A program made the position numbers and the translations under genes. A stretch of 64,000 nt of DNA from Leptodontidium sp. MPI-SDFR-AT-0119 (Eukaryota > Ascomycota > Leotiomycetes > Helotiales > Leptodontidiaceae): NCBI GenBank assembly GCA_020726505.1, contig JAHLEZ010000027.1:372001-436000 (forward strand). The letters are read 5' to 3'. The notes beneath the pieces are model-generated. The model was not told where the DNA came from. It did not search any database and worked only from the letters and a program-made list of their open reading frames with translations. Shown in pieces: positions 44,597-56,489 of the stretch (position 1 is the first letter of the stretch; every line of letters begins with the position of its first letter).

Positions 44597-46476
44597 TCAT
44601 GCGAGGAAAATCTCCTTCCAAACTGGTCCGGGAGTAAAACTCCTCTCTACAGCGTTCTGGTGTATGACCCCAAGACCTCGTCGCTCTGCAATACCTCCAA
44701 TCCACTCAAGTAGCAATACATTGTAGCATGGCAACTCATCGGAGTTGGCTGGGAAGTTCAAGTTGCCCATGTCCCCAAACATCCGATGACTCCTGGGGTA
44801 ATCCCCGTCAGAGAGAAGTATAAGCTCTAGAGGACTGCTCGTTTCAAAAAAAGTAGTTTCTTCGAATCCATCCATATCGATGTGACCACACGGAGTTCCG
44901 AACTTATCTTGAACAGATGCTGACGCGCTGAGTACTGCAAAATCCGAGATGGTGAAGTAGACCGCAAGAGTCCAGAACTGAAGAATTGGATATGGTGGGA
45001 AATCTCGCTCTAAGTAAGTTCTTGTGTAGGGGTTGTTCTGGACGTAGAAAACTTCAGCGCATGCCTACTTCCAAAGGGCAATCTGTGGCGGTACTCGACG
45101 AAGTCCATGTTGGCGGTGGGGAATGTCTCGTTGGCTATGATGTCCCAGACGAGATTAACGGAACCCGAAGAGCTTCTCTTGTACCAGATGATCCATGTAT
45201 TGTGGAATAGCCAACTATTCTCGTTGATCGGGTCGTAGAAGCTTACTTGCCCAATCCATCCGCACCAGGAATAGCTTGGGAATCCCTGCCTGCGACGGAG
45301 TAGAGAACCATAAGCGCAGAAAATCATGAACGTGTCGAACGCTGCTGCAGGTACTCCTTGGAAGAATCTACTCCTCATTTTGCTCGAAAGCCGCCTGATA
45401 ATACCAGCCATAGCAAGTAGAGTATCCGCCTGGTTGGTAAGTGCCCGTGGGGTATAGTAGAGTAGGATAGTGCGGTATTCCATTTCAGGTGGCATTTCCA
45501 GCACCCCTGGTAGTATAGTTGCATAGAATTTGTAATTGTTTGGCTTTGGAAGTTGATCGACGCAATTTTCAGACCAAGTAGATTCTTTGCAGCGAAAGTA
45601 TACTTGATCATCCGTAAAGTAAAGAGCACGACGAGAAAGGTATTGCTCTTGAAACCTGGGGAAATCGTTAGCATTAGGACCAGTCCGCAAAATTTCAGCT
45701 AACGATAAAGCAACTTACGTCCAGCCTCTTCTATTATATGCTGACGGCCTTAACATGTGATCAAGCTCATTATAGACAGCCAGTTTGATTCCAGGCTGGA
45801 TCTGTTCGTCGTGATTAGTAACGAGCCGGCTACCCCAACGAACGCCAGGAAGACCGGTGTTTGCGGTGTCTCCAGAAGCAGCGATAATGCACAACGAAGC
45901 TTTTTCGTAGATGAGATCCATTACTTCGATGCCGCTCCTCATATCAACTGCATCATTTTGTACGAGGCAGACTGCATCAACCCAAAGGAAACGATCCTCC
46001 AATGCCCCTACTAATTCAATAGCGTCCTGGATAGTCCTCGGTAAGATGTGCCGTATTGTTTGAAGAGCACCTTCCTTCATCAGGGAAGCCTTAGTGCTTA
46101 ATGTAAGTCGAACACCATTGACACCTCCCCAGACGTAACTGAGAGCTAGATATCTGCAGGGACCCTGAAGCTCTACCAGGCATCCCTTGACCACATCAAT
46201 AAGCCGCAGGACTTCGAGTCCAGGAATGAAAGATCCGATGGACTGATCCCATCTGGGGTTGCAAGCATCTCCATGATGAATTTCACAAGCTGTGACCCAG
46301 CCGCGAGCCCTGGTCACGTCTAGTTGTGGTTCGGCGATGGGGATAAATGAAAAGATGTTAGACAGTGACGCAGGTCGTCCGGGAAGAGCTTGGTTCACAA
46401 AGTTGATGGTGGTGCCGAAGCGGAGCCACCCTGACCCTGTAACTTGGAACCCTCCACCAGGACCCATGAATGACAT
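44597..46476 (-). CDS. HET-domain protein, 3 exons, 585 aa from internal ATG
   Basis: Exons (minus strand) 46476-45719, 45655-45069 and 45009-44597 total 1758 nt in frame. Introns: 63 nt (GTAAGT to CCCAG) and 59 nt (GTAGGC to TTAG). The first junction restores RRGWTFQEQYLSRRALYFTD, a typical HET-protein block; the second gives LPFGKRDFPPYPILQFWTLA. The HET domain: CRYLALSYVWGG near residue 107, then FLWVDAVCLVQND (usually CIxQDD) and IYEKASLCIIAASG. The C-terminus YNVLLLEW, GIAERRGLGVI, VERSFTPGPVWKEIFL is also family-typical. The 5' part upstream of 46476 belongs to the ancestral protein but is disrupted, so the true N-terminus is uncertain. Probable incompatibility/cell-death effector, perhaps impaired. 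Confidence 0.8.
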
Positions 46477-46724
46477 CTACTGAAGGGTAATCTCTCCACT
46501 CAGCACGCCCGACCATCCACGCTGTGTTTCGTAGGTGGCTAGAACGATAAGCCGACAGAGTGAGCAGTCCGTCGTCCTCCTAATTCGATCAAGTGTGCCC
46601 AATGGCCACACCTCTTTTCCACGATAACTCCCAAAAGGGGGATCTTCCGCGTCGAAAGGGATTGGGAACAGATATCACACACTCTTGTTGTGCTCGGTGT
46701 AGGATCGGTTGTGTTGAACGACAT
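46477..46724 (-). pseudogene. Disrupted ancestral N-terminus of the HET gene
   Basis: An ATG at 46724 opens MSFNTTDPTPSTTRVCDICS and continues to HWAHLIEL. Then the sense moves to another frame with DCSLCRLIVLATYETQRGWS, reaching a TAG directly before the ATG at 46476. The spaced CxxC...CxLCxLI pattern is common at the N-terminus of this HET subfamily, so one indel (about 46570-46590) and one stop have cut it off. An intron that would repair both is not apparent. Confidence 0.5.
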
Positions 46725-47374
46725 GATTTAATAATAGTTTGATTGATTTTTGATCCAAAGGGAGCTGATACCAGGTTGTCTGGGCCGATTAGAAGCTCAT
46801 ACAAAGATAAATTTCTTAAGTGAGAAGTGCGGGGATTCATAATTAGCGTGATGCCGTTGGTCTTTCACGTGATCTGAAGGCCATAACGGCAAAGCTGTGT
46901 GCTAGCCTATATTTATTCTTCTTGATTTAGTATTAGGTACGTTAAAAACTTGCTAAGGGGTGCCCTAGCCCCACCCCTTAGATTCCCCTCCCATCTGCCT
47001 TTGCTCCCTCGGGGGGTGAAGAGAACCAGGAGAACGAAGGTACGAAAGGGGGTTTCAAGTGGATCTCGTCCAGCCTGGTATTTTCTTTCGCTACTTGTAG
47101 AAATTTGTAGGGAGAATCGGAGTGTTCGACGTTATTCTATGGTTAACAGCACCCTGCCACTAACAACGGTGGACGAGACCCATTTCCCTGAGTAAGCGGA
47201 TTAAACGAGTTAACGAAAATCTCATTAAACTATGCAGTATCGAAAGCACCGGCTCCTCCAGTCTAGGTATAGTTCCTGTACACAGATATGGGGCGCTAGT
47301 TACGCACAGAACGGTCGGTGACTCTGTAGATTTGATGGTAGTGAGGTTGATGTTACAGCCAAAGACGGTAGGTT
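46725..47374. other. Intergenic, nothing recognised
   Basis: Upstream region of the HET gene and downstream flank of the lysophospholipase remnant. Only short unsupported frames. Confidence 0.35.
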
Positions 47375-48690
47375 TTAGCGTGTAGTTCCGATTCTACATC
47401 GTGTTGACTGGTGGGATGATAGGGAATGGAGTCTGGAGGCGTTGGCGGTTAAGTGAGTCGCTAGGAACAAGATTTGACCTTCGTCCCGTCGAATAAATTT
47501 CTTCGCTATTGCGTTTGGCCTTTTGGAGAGTGATCGCTTCGAGACTGGGGCTAATGTGTCGTTCGAGATGTCCTCGATTTCCCAGAAGTTGAAAGCAGAA
47601 GCAGCTTTCCCCATTATGAAGCTATTGTACTGAATTAGCATGGGGGGTAAAGTTTGGGTTGTAGAAGCAAGACATTCTAGCCTCGCTCCATTAAAATCGC
47701 GCACACAAGCACTCCTGTTCACCGGTGTCCCAGCTGCTGATCGCGTTCCCGTCCACTCCATCGGCGTAAAGGCAGCAATCCGACCATCCCAAGACTCGAA
47801 CTCAAAAGGTGTAAACACATACTAGGTCTTTGAATCAACTCTTAAGGAATTTTGGTTCTGAAGTACCAACTAGCTAAAGGAGAGTCCGCAGCTGGGACTT
47901 GATATCCATAACAAGCAGGATCATCCACTTCCAAGGCAGTTGCCTGCACCAGAGGCAGCGGCATTTCATGACTAAGAAACTTGCTTTGGTCCCTGATGCT
48001 CGACCAAGTCACACCCAAACCACCTCTCGAACCAGGGAGGAACTCGTACGTAAATCACGACCTAGAAAATCGGACGTTGAGATGTCGAACCCGGCCTTGT
48101 ACTTCTCACTCAAGTCTACGAACATAGATGCAAATAATCCATCAGTAGTCAAGTTGACAGATAGCACATTTTGCGCAGCCTGTTGTGAGATCCAGGTCTC
48201 GACGAGGTCATTGGAGTCGGGAAATTTTGGGTTGGGAATGAAGAGACGGGAAATCCACCTCCAGATTGCTATGAGTGTGTCAGCCACATTGTTTTCTGTT
48301 TCGATTGGAAAATATGCCCCGGTAAGATACGTTAAGCTCTGAAGCAAGCCACCTGTCTTTTCCTCGTTGGCGGAAAGGAGACGTGAGTCTATTGCTCTGA
48401 TGGCTCTAGTTCTCGTATACCTAGATCTGTACTAACTACCGCTGATTGCCATGCTAAGAGTAGGCATATGTTTGTAGTTTGACTCCTTTATTTGGTGTAT
48501 GATTTCCTGAATATTGAAATACTCTAGACACAGGCGATCGAGATAACCCTCGAGAGCATCCGGAACAACAACTTTGCGTTTGGAGACCCATTCTGCTTTT
48601 GCATTACCGAGTCCGTTGGCAGGACGAACCCATTGGATGTTGGATAGACAGTTCACAGTTATTAGTACGTACCTTGCAGACAATGCTTAG
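47375..48690 (-). pseudogene. Lysophospholipase (phospholipase B type) pseudogene
   Basis: Secreted fungal phospholipase B enzymes release fatty acids from (lyso)phospholipids. Reading down from 48683: NIQWVRPANGLGNAKAEWVS, ALEGYLDRL and PTLSMAISGS followed by TAG, where the nucleophile elbow should read SGGGYRAM. Then AIRAIDSRLLSANEEKTGGL, SLTYLTGAYF, WISQQAAQNVLSVNL, KAGFDISTSDFLGR, a shift into PGSRGGLGVTWSSIRDQSKF and MPLPLVQATALEVDD, another shift into FTPFEFESWDGRIAAFTPME, WTGT, and NSFIMGKAASAFNFWEIEDI. The second SGGSW-type region is missing, and the C-terminal third with the catalytic Asp is absent. At least three lesions, so dead. Confidence 0.8.
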
Positions 48691-48959
48691 TCAATCGACG
48701 AGTTTTAGCATTTTGTGAGTCCACCAAAAAGCTCTGCTTTCTAGTCAGCACAGAACTAGATAAGTAGCTGTACAAGGAATTTATATTTGGCACTAAGAGA
48801 AATAGCTTAGGAAATTTCTGTATCTTGAAGGGTAAAGAAGTAATTATACCTGCTCTGGTAGTCAAAATTTCTTAGCTTCCCTTAGCTGAAAGTTTATTAT
48901 ATTATATTTATACTTGACTCTTTGAGAAGTAGAGGAATTTTAAGTTAATATATCAAATA

Positions 48960-49360
48960 AAAATAATAAACAGTTGTTTTAATAATATTATTGTTTATAT
49001 CAAATAATCCACGAATTAATAGGCTAAGGAAGAGGCCCAAGAAGACTTCATCTAAGGTAAAGACTACACGAGCTCCCTTTGGTAATTCTATAACGAAAAT
49101 ACTCTTAATTCCTGCAATTGCGGATGGATATAATTATAATATGGGAGTAGTTGGCGAGTTTGATCATCTGACTATTCAGAGCGCTGGTCTGCGTCACGTA
49201 GAGCGTGGATGGCGCCAGGCACTTAATCATTGGCTATTAAAAATAGCCTTAATCAAACTATTATTTATTGGCTCTATATAATAATATACCAAAGCTTAGA
49301 GCAGAGAGTTTTAAATGCCAAATAGATTTCAGGACCAATTAATGGGTATTCTTCTTATTA
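48960..49360 (+). pseudogene. piggyBac-like transposase remnant
   Basis: One frame reads NRLRKRPKKTSSKVKTTRAP, then ILLIPAIADGYNYNMGVVGE, FDHLTIQSAGLRHVERGWRQ and ALNHWLLKIALIKL. This is the C-terminal part of the DDE_Tnp_1_7 (piggyBac) fold as seen in many ascomycete genomes (NxNMGxVDxxD). Only about 100 residues remain; the catalytic core upstream is missing and the flanks are AT-rich. No TTAA target or terminal repeats were located. Confidence 0.65.
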
Positions 49361-49977
49361 ATGTCACGGGTAACCAAAAAGTGCGGAACCAGGGAACGTG
49401 GTTTGAAAGATTGACTGAAACTTAGGAAAGAGTAAACTACAGAATGTCGAGAAGAGAGGTGAAGACTCGGTACAAGCTCTTTGCATAACGTGTGTTAGTA
49501 ATCCATTTTTGCAACCCCACCGCTTTTAAATCTCAAGTTCCCCCCTCCATCATTTGCCATTAACGTGCCCTCACACATAACTTAATACCGTAATAACCAA
49601 AACACTTTATAAAGGTATTAAATTAAAGCTGCCACTTCGCGCTTTTAAATAAATGATCTAACTTTTGTTATGCCTAGAGTTATATTCGTTGAGTTATAAT
49701 CAAAAGGGCGAACAACGAGTATACGCTTTGTGACGGTTAAGAGTGCCCAGAGCCTCATTTCCGGTATTCTTTCTTAATCGAGTATTACTAAAATTAAGCG
49801 AGTCTATAGCGCTCCCCTCTTATATATAAAGCTCTTTTATTTTTACCTTCTTTTTTACTTAATTATAAATTCTAAGAGACTCTTGTTATCTTTATATATT
49901 ATATATTAATATATAAGGCTATTATTACACGTGATTACTATCTTTCTAGAGCAAGCGTTACACTAAATATTAAGGAC
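49361..49977. other. AT-rich DNA without a gene
   Basis: RIP-like composition, no frame or repeat ends recognised. The 5 bp before the LTR (AGGAC) would be the target duplication of element A, but the right end is outside the window. Confidence 0.4.
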
Positions 49978-50279
49978 TGTTACGACCTACGATGCGCCTC
50001 GTACTCTAACCGACACGGGCTCGTAGCATCGCTGGCTATGCGACGACGCTAAGCCTAATAGGGAAGACTAGGTGGCGAGCCTGCGACATATTAACGTGAA
50101 TAGCACTCGACTACGCTAGGCCCTATTAGGAGGGTCCTTTATATATATATACTCGAGCCCTCCCTTACGGAGAGCTCTCTTTTCCTCCTTGTCTTTTCTT
50201 CTCGATTCTAAGCGTAGCCTTAGGTCTAAATATAAAGCTTGAGTTAACTCGCCGTATTAACCTTTAGCTAACTGTAATA
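49978..50279 (+). repeat. 5' LTR of element A, 302 bp
   Basis: Same length and order as the solo LTR at 14176-14477. Typical differences: GACATATTAACG here against GACATGTTGACG there, and CCTTTATATAT against CCTTCATGTAT, all CpA or TpG turned into TpA, the RIP signature. The end CTGTAATA corresponds to CCGTAACA. Confidence 0.85.
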
Positions 50280-50689
50280 TAAGAAAAGACTTATACCCCT
50301 TTACTGTGAAGCGTTATATTTCACTTAGTCTTGCGCCTTGTCGACTTGCCTTTATAATAAGCTAACAACGAGCCTTAACACCTTATCCTATTCGACAGAT
50401 AAGTACCTCTTTGCCCTCATAGTAGACTGTCCTAAAGAAAGCTAGATATTCTCTCGCGTTTAACTTACCTTGCCGTAACTTGACGCGCGCCGCTGTTTCG
50501 AACGTATGTCTAATTAACAAATCGATTAACAACCTCAAACACCCTTTAACTTCACCCTATTACCTTTACCGGTCTCTCCCCCTCGTTAGCGAAGCTCTAA
50601 AGAAAGGAGCGCCCCTGTACGGCTAAGCTTTACTAACATCCCTATCCCTTTAATCGAGACTCTCTTAAAGGAGCCGGAAAGCTTTAACA

Positions 50690-52300
50690 GATTTGACTTA
50701 GACTTAGAGGACAAGCCCCAGCGTTTCTTCGACGCATCGCTAGAGCTTACTAATATAAAGGGCCTTACCCCCGCTTAATAAGCTAGAGTAAATTAGTTAA
50801 TTAAGGACTCCGTTAGCTTTACTATCGCCGCCGCCGTTATATAAGCCCTTACTTAATATACTATTAATAACCTTCGCCAAGAGACTAACACTCCCTCTCC
50901 TTTTAACCGATTAGTGTAAGCCCTTATAGCGAACCTCTAGCCTACCGCCGACTATTACCTCCCTAAGCTAAACCCCGCTATCCCCGTCGTCGAGCCTAAT
51001 AAGGTTAGGTACCCTTATACCCCCTTTAGCGATTATAAGGGCGAAATTAAATACGACGCCTAAAAAATAGATATAAAGCTCTTTATTTAGAAATACTTAA
51101 GTAACTTCCTCACTAGTAAATTGTAAGTCCACGCCTACTTTAAGTATATAAAGGGAGAGGCTAAGACTATTATTCTTTAATAAATAAACCCCGACTTCGC
51201 TAGAGACTTTAATAGAGCCGCCGACGTCTTAAAGGTTTTAGACTAGCGTTTCTTTGACTACAACCGAGTACAGGCTGTTAAGCTCAAGTATAATTAACTA
51301 TAAATAAGTAGTATAATTTATAATAAGTTCCGTACAAAGTTTATAACATACGCGGCTACTAGAAAAATTTCACTTAACCGCTAGTTCGACGACGTATATA
51401 AGAAAGTCTTAGATGAGCTTAAGTACGATATTTAAACTAAGAAGTATAAATTCGCCGGAGATTATATAACTCTTAACGAGTTCTTAGTCGTCTTAAATCG
51501 CGAATTACGAAATATTATTACTAGACGAGTTAATAAACGTGTTATTATTACTGTCCGCGAAGCCCCTCGAGTCTCCTTTAATAATACTAATACTAACGAC
51601 TCGCGCAGTATCTTAAAGAAAGATAACTGGCGTTCGACTTCACTTACCCCTATTACTCACGCCTAGAGACCACCGACTCTAAGACAGTCGTTAGATGTCC
51701 GCTAGCGTATGCCCTCTCCTTCGCTTGTCTTACGCTGACTTGAGCCCCTTGTACCTCCTCTTACACCTAATGACGTCTTTTCCGACACTTGCCTCTATTA
51801 TAGTAAGACTAGCTATTAAGCTAGCGACTATCTTAAGCGCCGTAGAGACTAGGCTCTTAATAAGTCGATTTCTTAGTTAGTCGTCAGTGAGGATTTAGAA
51901 ACTAACGAGCTATTAAAAAACTCTTAGGCCGTAGTAAAGACTTACACCTTAATATAAGTTATAACTTATAAAAGGACTTAGTATTTGATTTCCGTGCTCT
52001 TATTAAAGGACGACAATTCTTAATTAATATTAAACTAGGAAAGAATAGATTCTTTACTAAGACACTTATATATATTAATAGTAAAGTTAATATTTTCAGT
52101 GTTATTAAAACCTCTTTTATATACTAACTCGTTAAGTAATTTAATATTTCTTTTATATCTCTTCCTTAACTAATCGTCTTAACTAGTTATAATAGTAAGA
52201 AAGGCAAGCTAATTAGCACAGCCGTCTTACTTACTTTAATAATCGACCGCCGGCGAATTAACTTCCCTTTTCTAGTGATTAACTTAAGAAACACTAACGT
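50690..52300 (+). pseudogene. gag (and protease start) of element A, inactivated
   Basis: A recognisable capsid-like region: RYPYTPFSDYKGEIKYDA, then VHAYFKYIKGEAKTIIL, INPDFARDFNRAADVLKVLD and FAGDYITLNEFLVVLNREL. A degraded zinc knuckle follows near 51785 (CLYYSKTSY, stop, ASDY). Stops sit at Gln/Trp positions. Not functional. Confidence 0.65.
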
Positions 52301-52343
52301 CTTAATTAGTCGGAAGTTCCTTGAGTATTACGACTTAAAGTAG

Positions 52344-52623
52344 TGTGGTGGGGACAGCCCCTGATTTCTTTTGTCACATGACTGCGCTGGTCCTTCGCAC
52401 ATATAAGGAGCTAACACTTGACTACAGAACGTCAAGAACGCAACACTAGATATATTCTATTTATTAGAACCTTTTCCCTCCCCTCCTTTGCCGATTCGTA
52501 CTCTCTAGATATGTGATATCTTTAGATTTGATTGATCTATTATTTATAGAGCCTAGAATCTCCTCCGGTGGCTCGCTATATGTTACCCTCTTATTGTGTG
52601 GATTGGGATTCGTCCCTCCCATA
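52344..52623 (+). repeat. 5' LTR of element B, 280 bp
   Basis: Related to the 283-bp solo LTR inside the catalase pseudogene (15944-16226): shared ends, shared ATCTTTAGATTTGATT and shared GTGTGG...TCGT/TCCCTCCCA near the 3' end. The last bases CCCATA correspond to CCCACA, one C-to-T change. Confidence 0.75.
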
Positions 52624-53502
52624 TATTTCTAGTGACTTATGCAGGGAGTGAGTTACTACTAGAGGAGGAACTAGGTAAGTATAATAGTGAGGCCCTTGTG
52701 TGCTAATTTATATAAGGAGAGTCAGGAAAAACGACAATTGTCTGAACTAAGGGAGCTATTTAGTTAGCTATCTCTTAGCCCTCAAGGCAAAACGACGAAT
52801 ATAGAGAATGCGGACCTTTAACTTAGGGAGAACGAAGACTACTGAGGAACTAAGGAAAGCTATAAAGTGGGAGCACTTATAGTACTGGAAAATCTGTCTC
52901 CCTTAGGCCACTGTTCTGATTCTATCGTTCCGAGACACAGTGCCTAGCCACTTCGCACTAGTTTCTATTCTCAGCGAAGGTTCCAGTGTTTCTAAACGTA
53001 ATTAGTATTCTTTGAACGCTAAGAAAAGTCGAGACTCTATAACGGAACTGAAATTAATATATTAGAGGCTTAAGCAGAGTACTGGCGAGCCTGTATTTCG
53101 GAGTGTTCGGCGAGACATAGAACTTCCAGGCTAGTCTAAAGCCTGGGTAGCTTACGCCGAGTGTTGATCTCCTTACTTTGTTTTCCTATTGTATTTACTT
53201 TTGTTGTTTTTGTAATTTCCGTGTACGAGCCCTAAGCTTTAAGGCGTGTTTGTTTTAGTTTAGTAGTTATTAGCGTTCGCTAGGGGCTGACTAGGGAGTA
53301 CGGCCCTGAACCTTCGCTAGGAGTTATTGACATTTATCTCGCTTTAGGGTAAGCGAGAGCCTATATACTTTCTGTTTTAGGGGAGGGGGTTTCCTTTATA
53401 TTTCTTTAGTGATTAATACACTGTATTCTCAGTTACTTTCCTATATTCCAATCGACGACACTATTAACTTACCTCACTACTACCTTCTTACGACAACGTA
53501 CG

Positions 53503-55000
53503 ATGTCGAACAACGGAAACATCGACTACGGCTACGGCAACCCTGGGATAAGTGGGTTCGGCAACATTGTAATGCCCCTTAGCTCTATTTTAATAGGAGC
53601 AACTCCTCCGTTTAGACCTAGAATTACTACTGGGCTAAGCCTTAATACTTCTACACTCTCTAAGGACACTACTTCTTAAACCTCGGAGACTTCTTAAAAG
53701 AGGAACAAGGGAAAGAAAGAAAAGCAAGGGACTAGTGGCTCTGATTTTACTAATCTTATAAGGCCACACTAATACTCCGGCCCTACTTTTACTGTAGACG
53801 ACTTAAAGAACCTAAAAATCTATCTCAGTTAGCCTATGCCTATCGCCGGAACCTTAAATGCCCCTATCTTCAACGGAATCGATGTCAGCAACTACTTCCG
53901 GATTCTCGATCGATACTTTACAGCCTATATAGTTACTAATGATTAAGTCAAGAAAGAGTAGGTGGCTGAGTACGCTACTTAAGCTTATGTATGGACTATT
54001 CGGAAGCTTTTAGGCTTTAAAGAGGGTAGTTATACTAGCTTTAAGGATACTGTAATTCAGGAGTACTAGCGCGATAATACGGAGCGCCGCTTATATACTA
54101 ATAGTTACCTTGACCGACTTAAGTATGACTTCAAGACTCTTATAGGGGACGGCGAGCCTACTCCTGAATAGTGCCGCGACTTCCTCCGAGTATTTAAAGA
54201 GGTTACTATTAACTATATTAACCGTAGTAACCTCACTAACAAGTAAGCCTCTATGAGATTTATCTTCTCTCTTCCTTAGAATCTACGAACTAAAGTTGTA
54301 CGGGCTACTTCTAAGAATAATAGAACCCTAAACATCGACAATATAAACTTATTTAGAAAGGTCTACTCTACTGTAGAGGCCCACCTTAACTCTGAGAGGG
54401 AGTTAAGCGCTATTACTAAAGAGTAAGGCATCACCGACCGAGTATGGGGCAACACTAATAGTACTAACTTGTTTACTGAGCGCTTTATACCTCAGCTAAC
54501 GACTTATATTATTCTGCCTCGTAGTAATAGACTAGTACCCCGGCACTAGTCTGACTTTATTAACTATAGGGACAACTCTATATAGGACGAGATTTCTAGA
54601 GTACTAAAGTAATAAGACGAGGAGCTGTTTACACTTAATTTCCTCTTTACCTTAGAGAAAGTTACTAGGAACTTAAGTAAGGTTAACACAAGAGATTTAG
54701 ATTTTATCACTGAAGGATTAAAACACATAAGGATTCTCGGAGTAGTAGTTCAAAGAGCCTCTAATGTCAACTTCACTACTGAGGTTAATATGTTTATGTT
54801 CTTTGAAGAGGCTTAAGAGTAAGTTGCCGTCGACTACAGTGTAGTAAATTCGAGTTCCTTGGGGTACAATAGGCGCGCCAGGGATGATTATAGTTGTCGC
54901 TAGTGTATGAATTAACACTAGCTAGGCATAAGACCTTAGGAGTATTATAGTTATATGAATTAATACTATAACTACAAGAAATAGATTAGTCTTAGTATTA
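53503..55000 (+). pseudogene. gag of element B, inactivated
   Basis: ATG at 53503: MSNNGNIDYGYGNPGISGFG. Further in: FTVDDLKNLKIYLS, PMPIAGTLNAPIFNGIDVSN, YFRILDRYFTAYI and DRLKYDFKTLIGDGEPTPE. This is a typical capsid start (FDGxDVSxYF). Stops fall at expected Gln positions. Sequence between about 55000 and 56480 is probably the gag C-terminus and a linker, too degraded to divide. Confidence 0.65.
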
Positions 55001-56489
55001 TCCACGAAGCCGACGATACTAACTACATTTATATTAACTTATAATAGGAGGGGAAGAAGTCATACCCTGTCTAGTTTCCCTTGGATAGAAGGTCTAGAAG
55101 ACATTATATCTTGACGCAAGTCTTAAATACCTTGTACAACCTTAACCCTAAGAGACGAGCCAAAGTAGTTAAAGAACTCCTTAAGGCAAGAAAAGAAGCT
55201 GCGCTTACTAGGGAAAAGGGAGATAAGGGGGCACAATCTCCGACCGTTCTTATTATAAGTTATATTAAGCTTATTGAAGAACCTACGGGGGACCTTAACT
55301 CGGATATTATTAGTCAATGGGACTGTACTAAATACTAATTAGCACAGATCCAAAATTTACTAGCGTATAGTACTAATAGTACTAATTCTGAAGTTATAGT
55401 AGCTCCGGTCGAGACTAGGCAGCGAAAGGGAGTACTTAGACAAGAGCCGTATAAGACTTCAGATAAGCTCTAAGAGAAGATCAAGTCTCAATTTACTTAT
55501 AGTAAACTAAAGGCACTCCACGATATTAAAGAATTAATTAAGTTCGCTGATACTATAGACGTCGATAGCCTAGCTAAGACTAGAATAACACCGTAATAGA
55601 TTTTAGCCCGTAATAAGTCTAAAGTCTCTGACTTAAACACGAAAACGACATTTACTATAGTACTGAAAACATTTTCTAAAACATCACTTATTAGTAGTAC
55701 AACAAGAAAGAGAGCTTTAAAGTCTAAGGCACTAGTAATACTATCGGCTATCCCTAGACTTATATCCCGTATAGCGTTATCCTAAAGTCCTCGCGTATAA
55801 GAGGCGTTGACTCAGAATAGTTATAGGCTTAATAATATCTTAGACAAATTACTCGTATAGAAGGAGCTTCCTAGAAACCTTACGCTAAAAGAAATTATAG
55901 TCTTTATAGACCCGCCTAGAGTATCTCGTCTCTTTACTAGAACGATTGACCGACGTATGTAAAAGGAATCAATCGCTAATATTAGTACCTTGGAGTTCGA
56001 AGAACTAGAGTTAATAACTAGGGAAGATATTATTATATATTAAAAACCACTTCACGGCACTTTATATACTCTTCTGAACTTCTATTCCACTAATGTTTCT
56101 GTGACTGCGAATTATAGACGACGACTTAAGGAAATCAAACGAGAAGGCCTTAAGTTAAAGTATAAGTATTAAGAAGAGCGCATTATAATTCATAACTTTA
56201 TCCTAAGAAATCTATTAGCGGCAAAGTTCAAAACATAACAAAGACGCTAGCGACTTTAATTGTTCGTATAATAAGAAGCTCTTATTAATAACTTAGTACT
56301 ATAGCTTATAGTTAGCGCTATCTCGGTCTTTAGTCCGATCCTTATAGTGTTACTTAGGACTATAATACTACTTAATAAGTGTATCTTTAGGAACCTTCCG
56401 ACGAAACGCACTCGCGCTTAAAAACTACTATATACTAAAGTAGCCTTATTAGGGACAATAGTTAAGACAGGAAACTTATACTTCTCGCT

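Larger units (their letters stand above)
49978..52343 (+). mobile_element. Ty3/gypsy element A, 5' part, interrupted by element B
   Basis: Begins with a 302-bp LTR, then a stop-filled gag region and the start of a protease-like stretch. At 52344 it is cut by the LTR of another gypsy element. The 3' part is not in this window. It carries heavy C-to-T and G-to-A mutation compared with the solo LTR at 14176. Confidence 0.75.

Noticed and set aside
55081..55338. Open frame of 85 codons in the retroelement region
   Set aside because: It is a stop-free stretch of element B gag/linker, not a separate gene.
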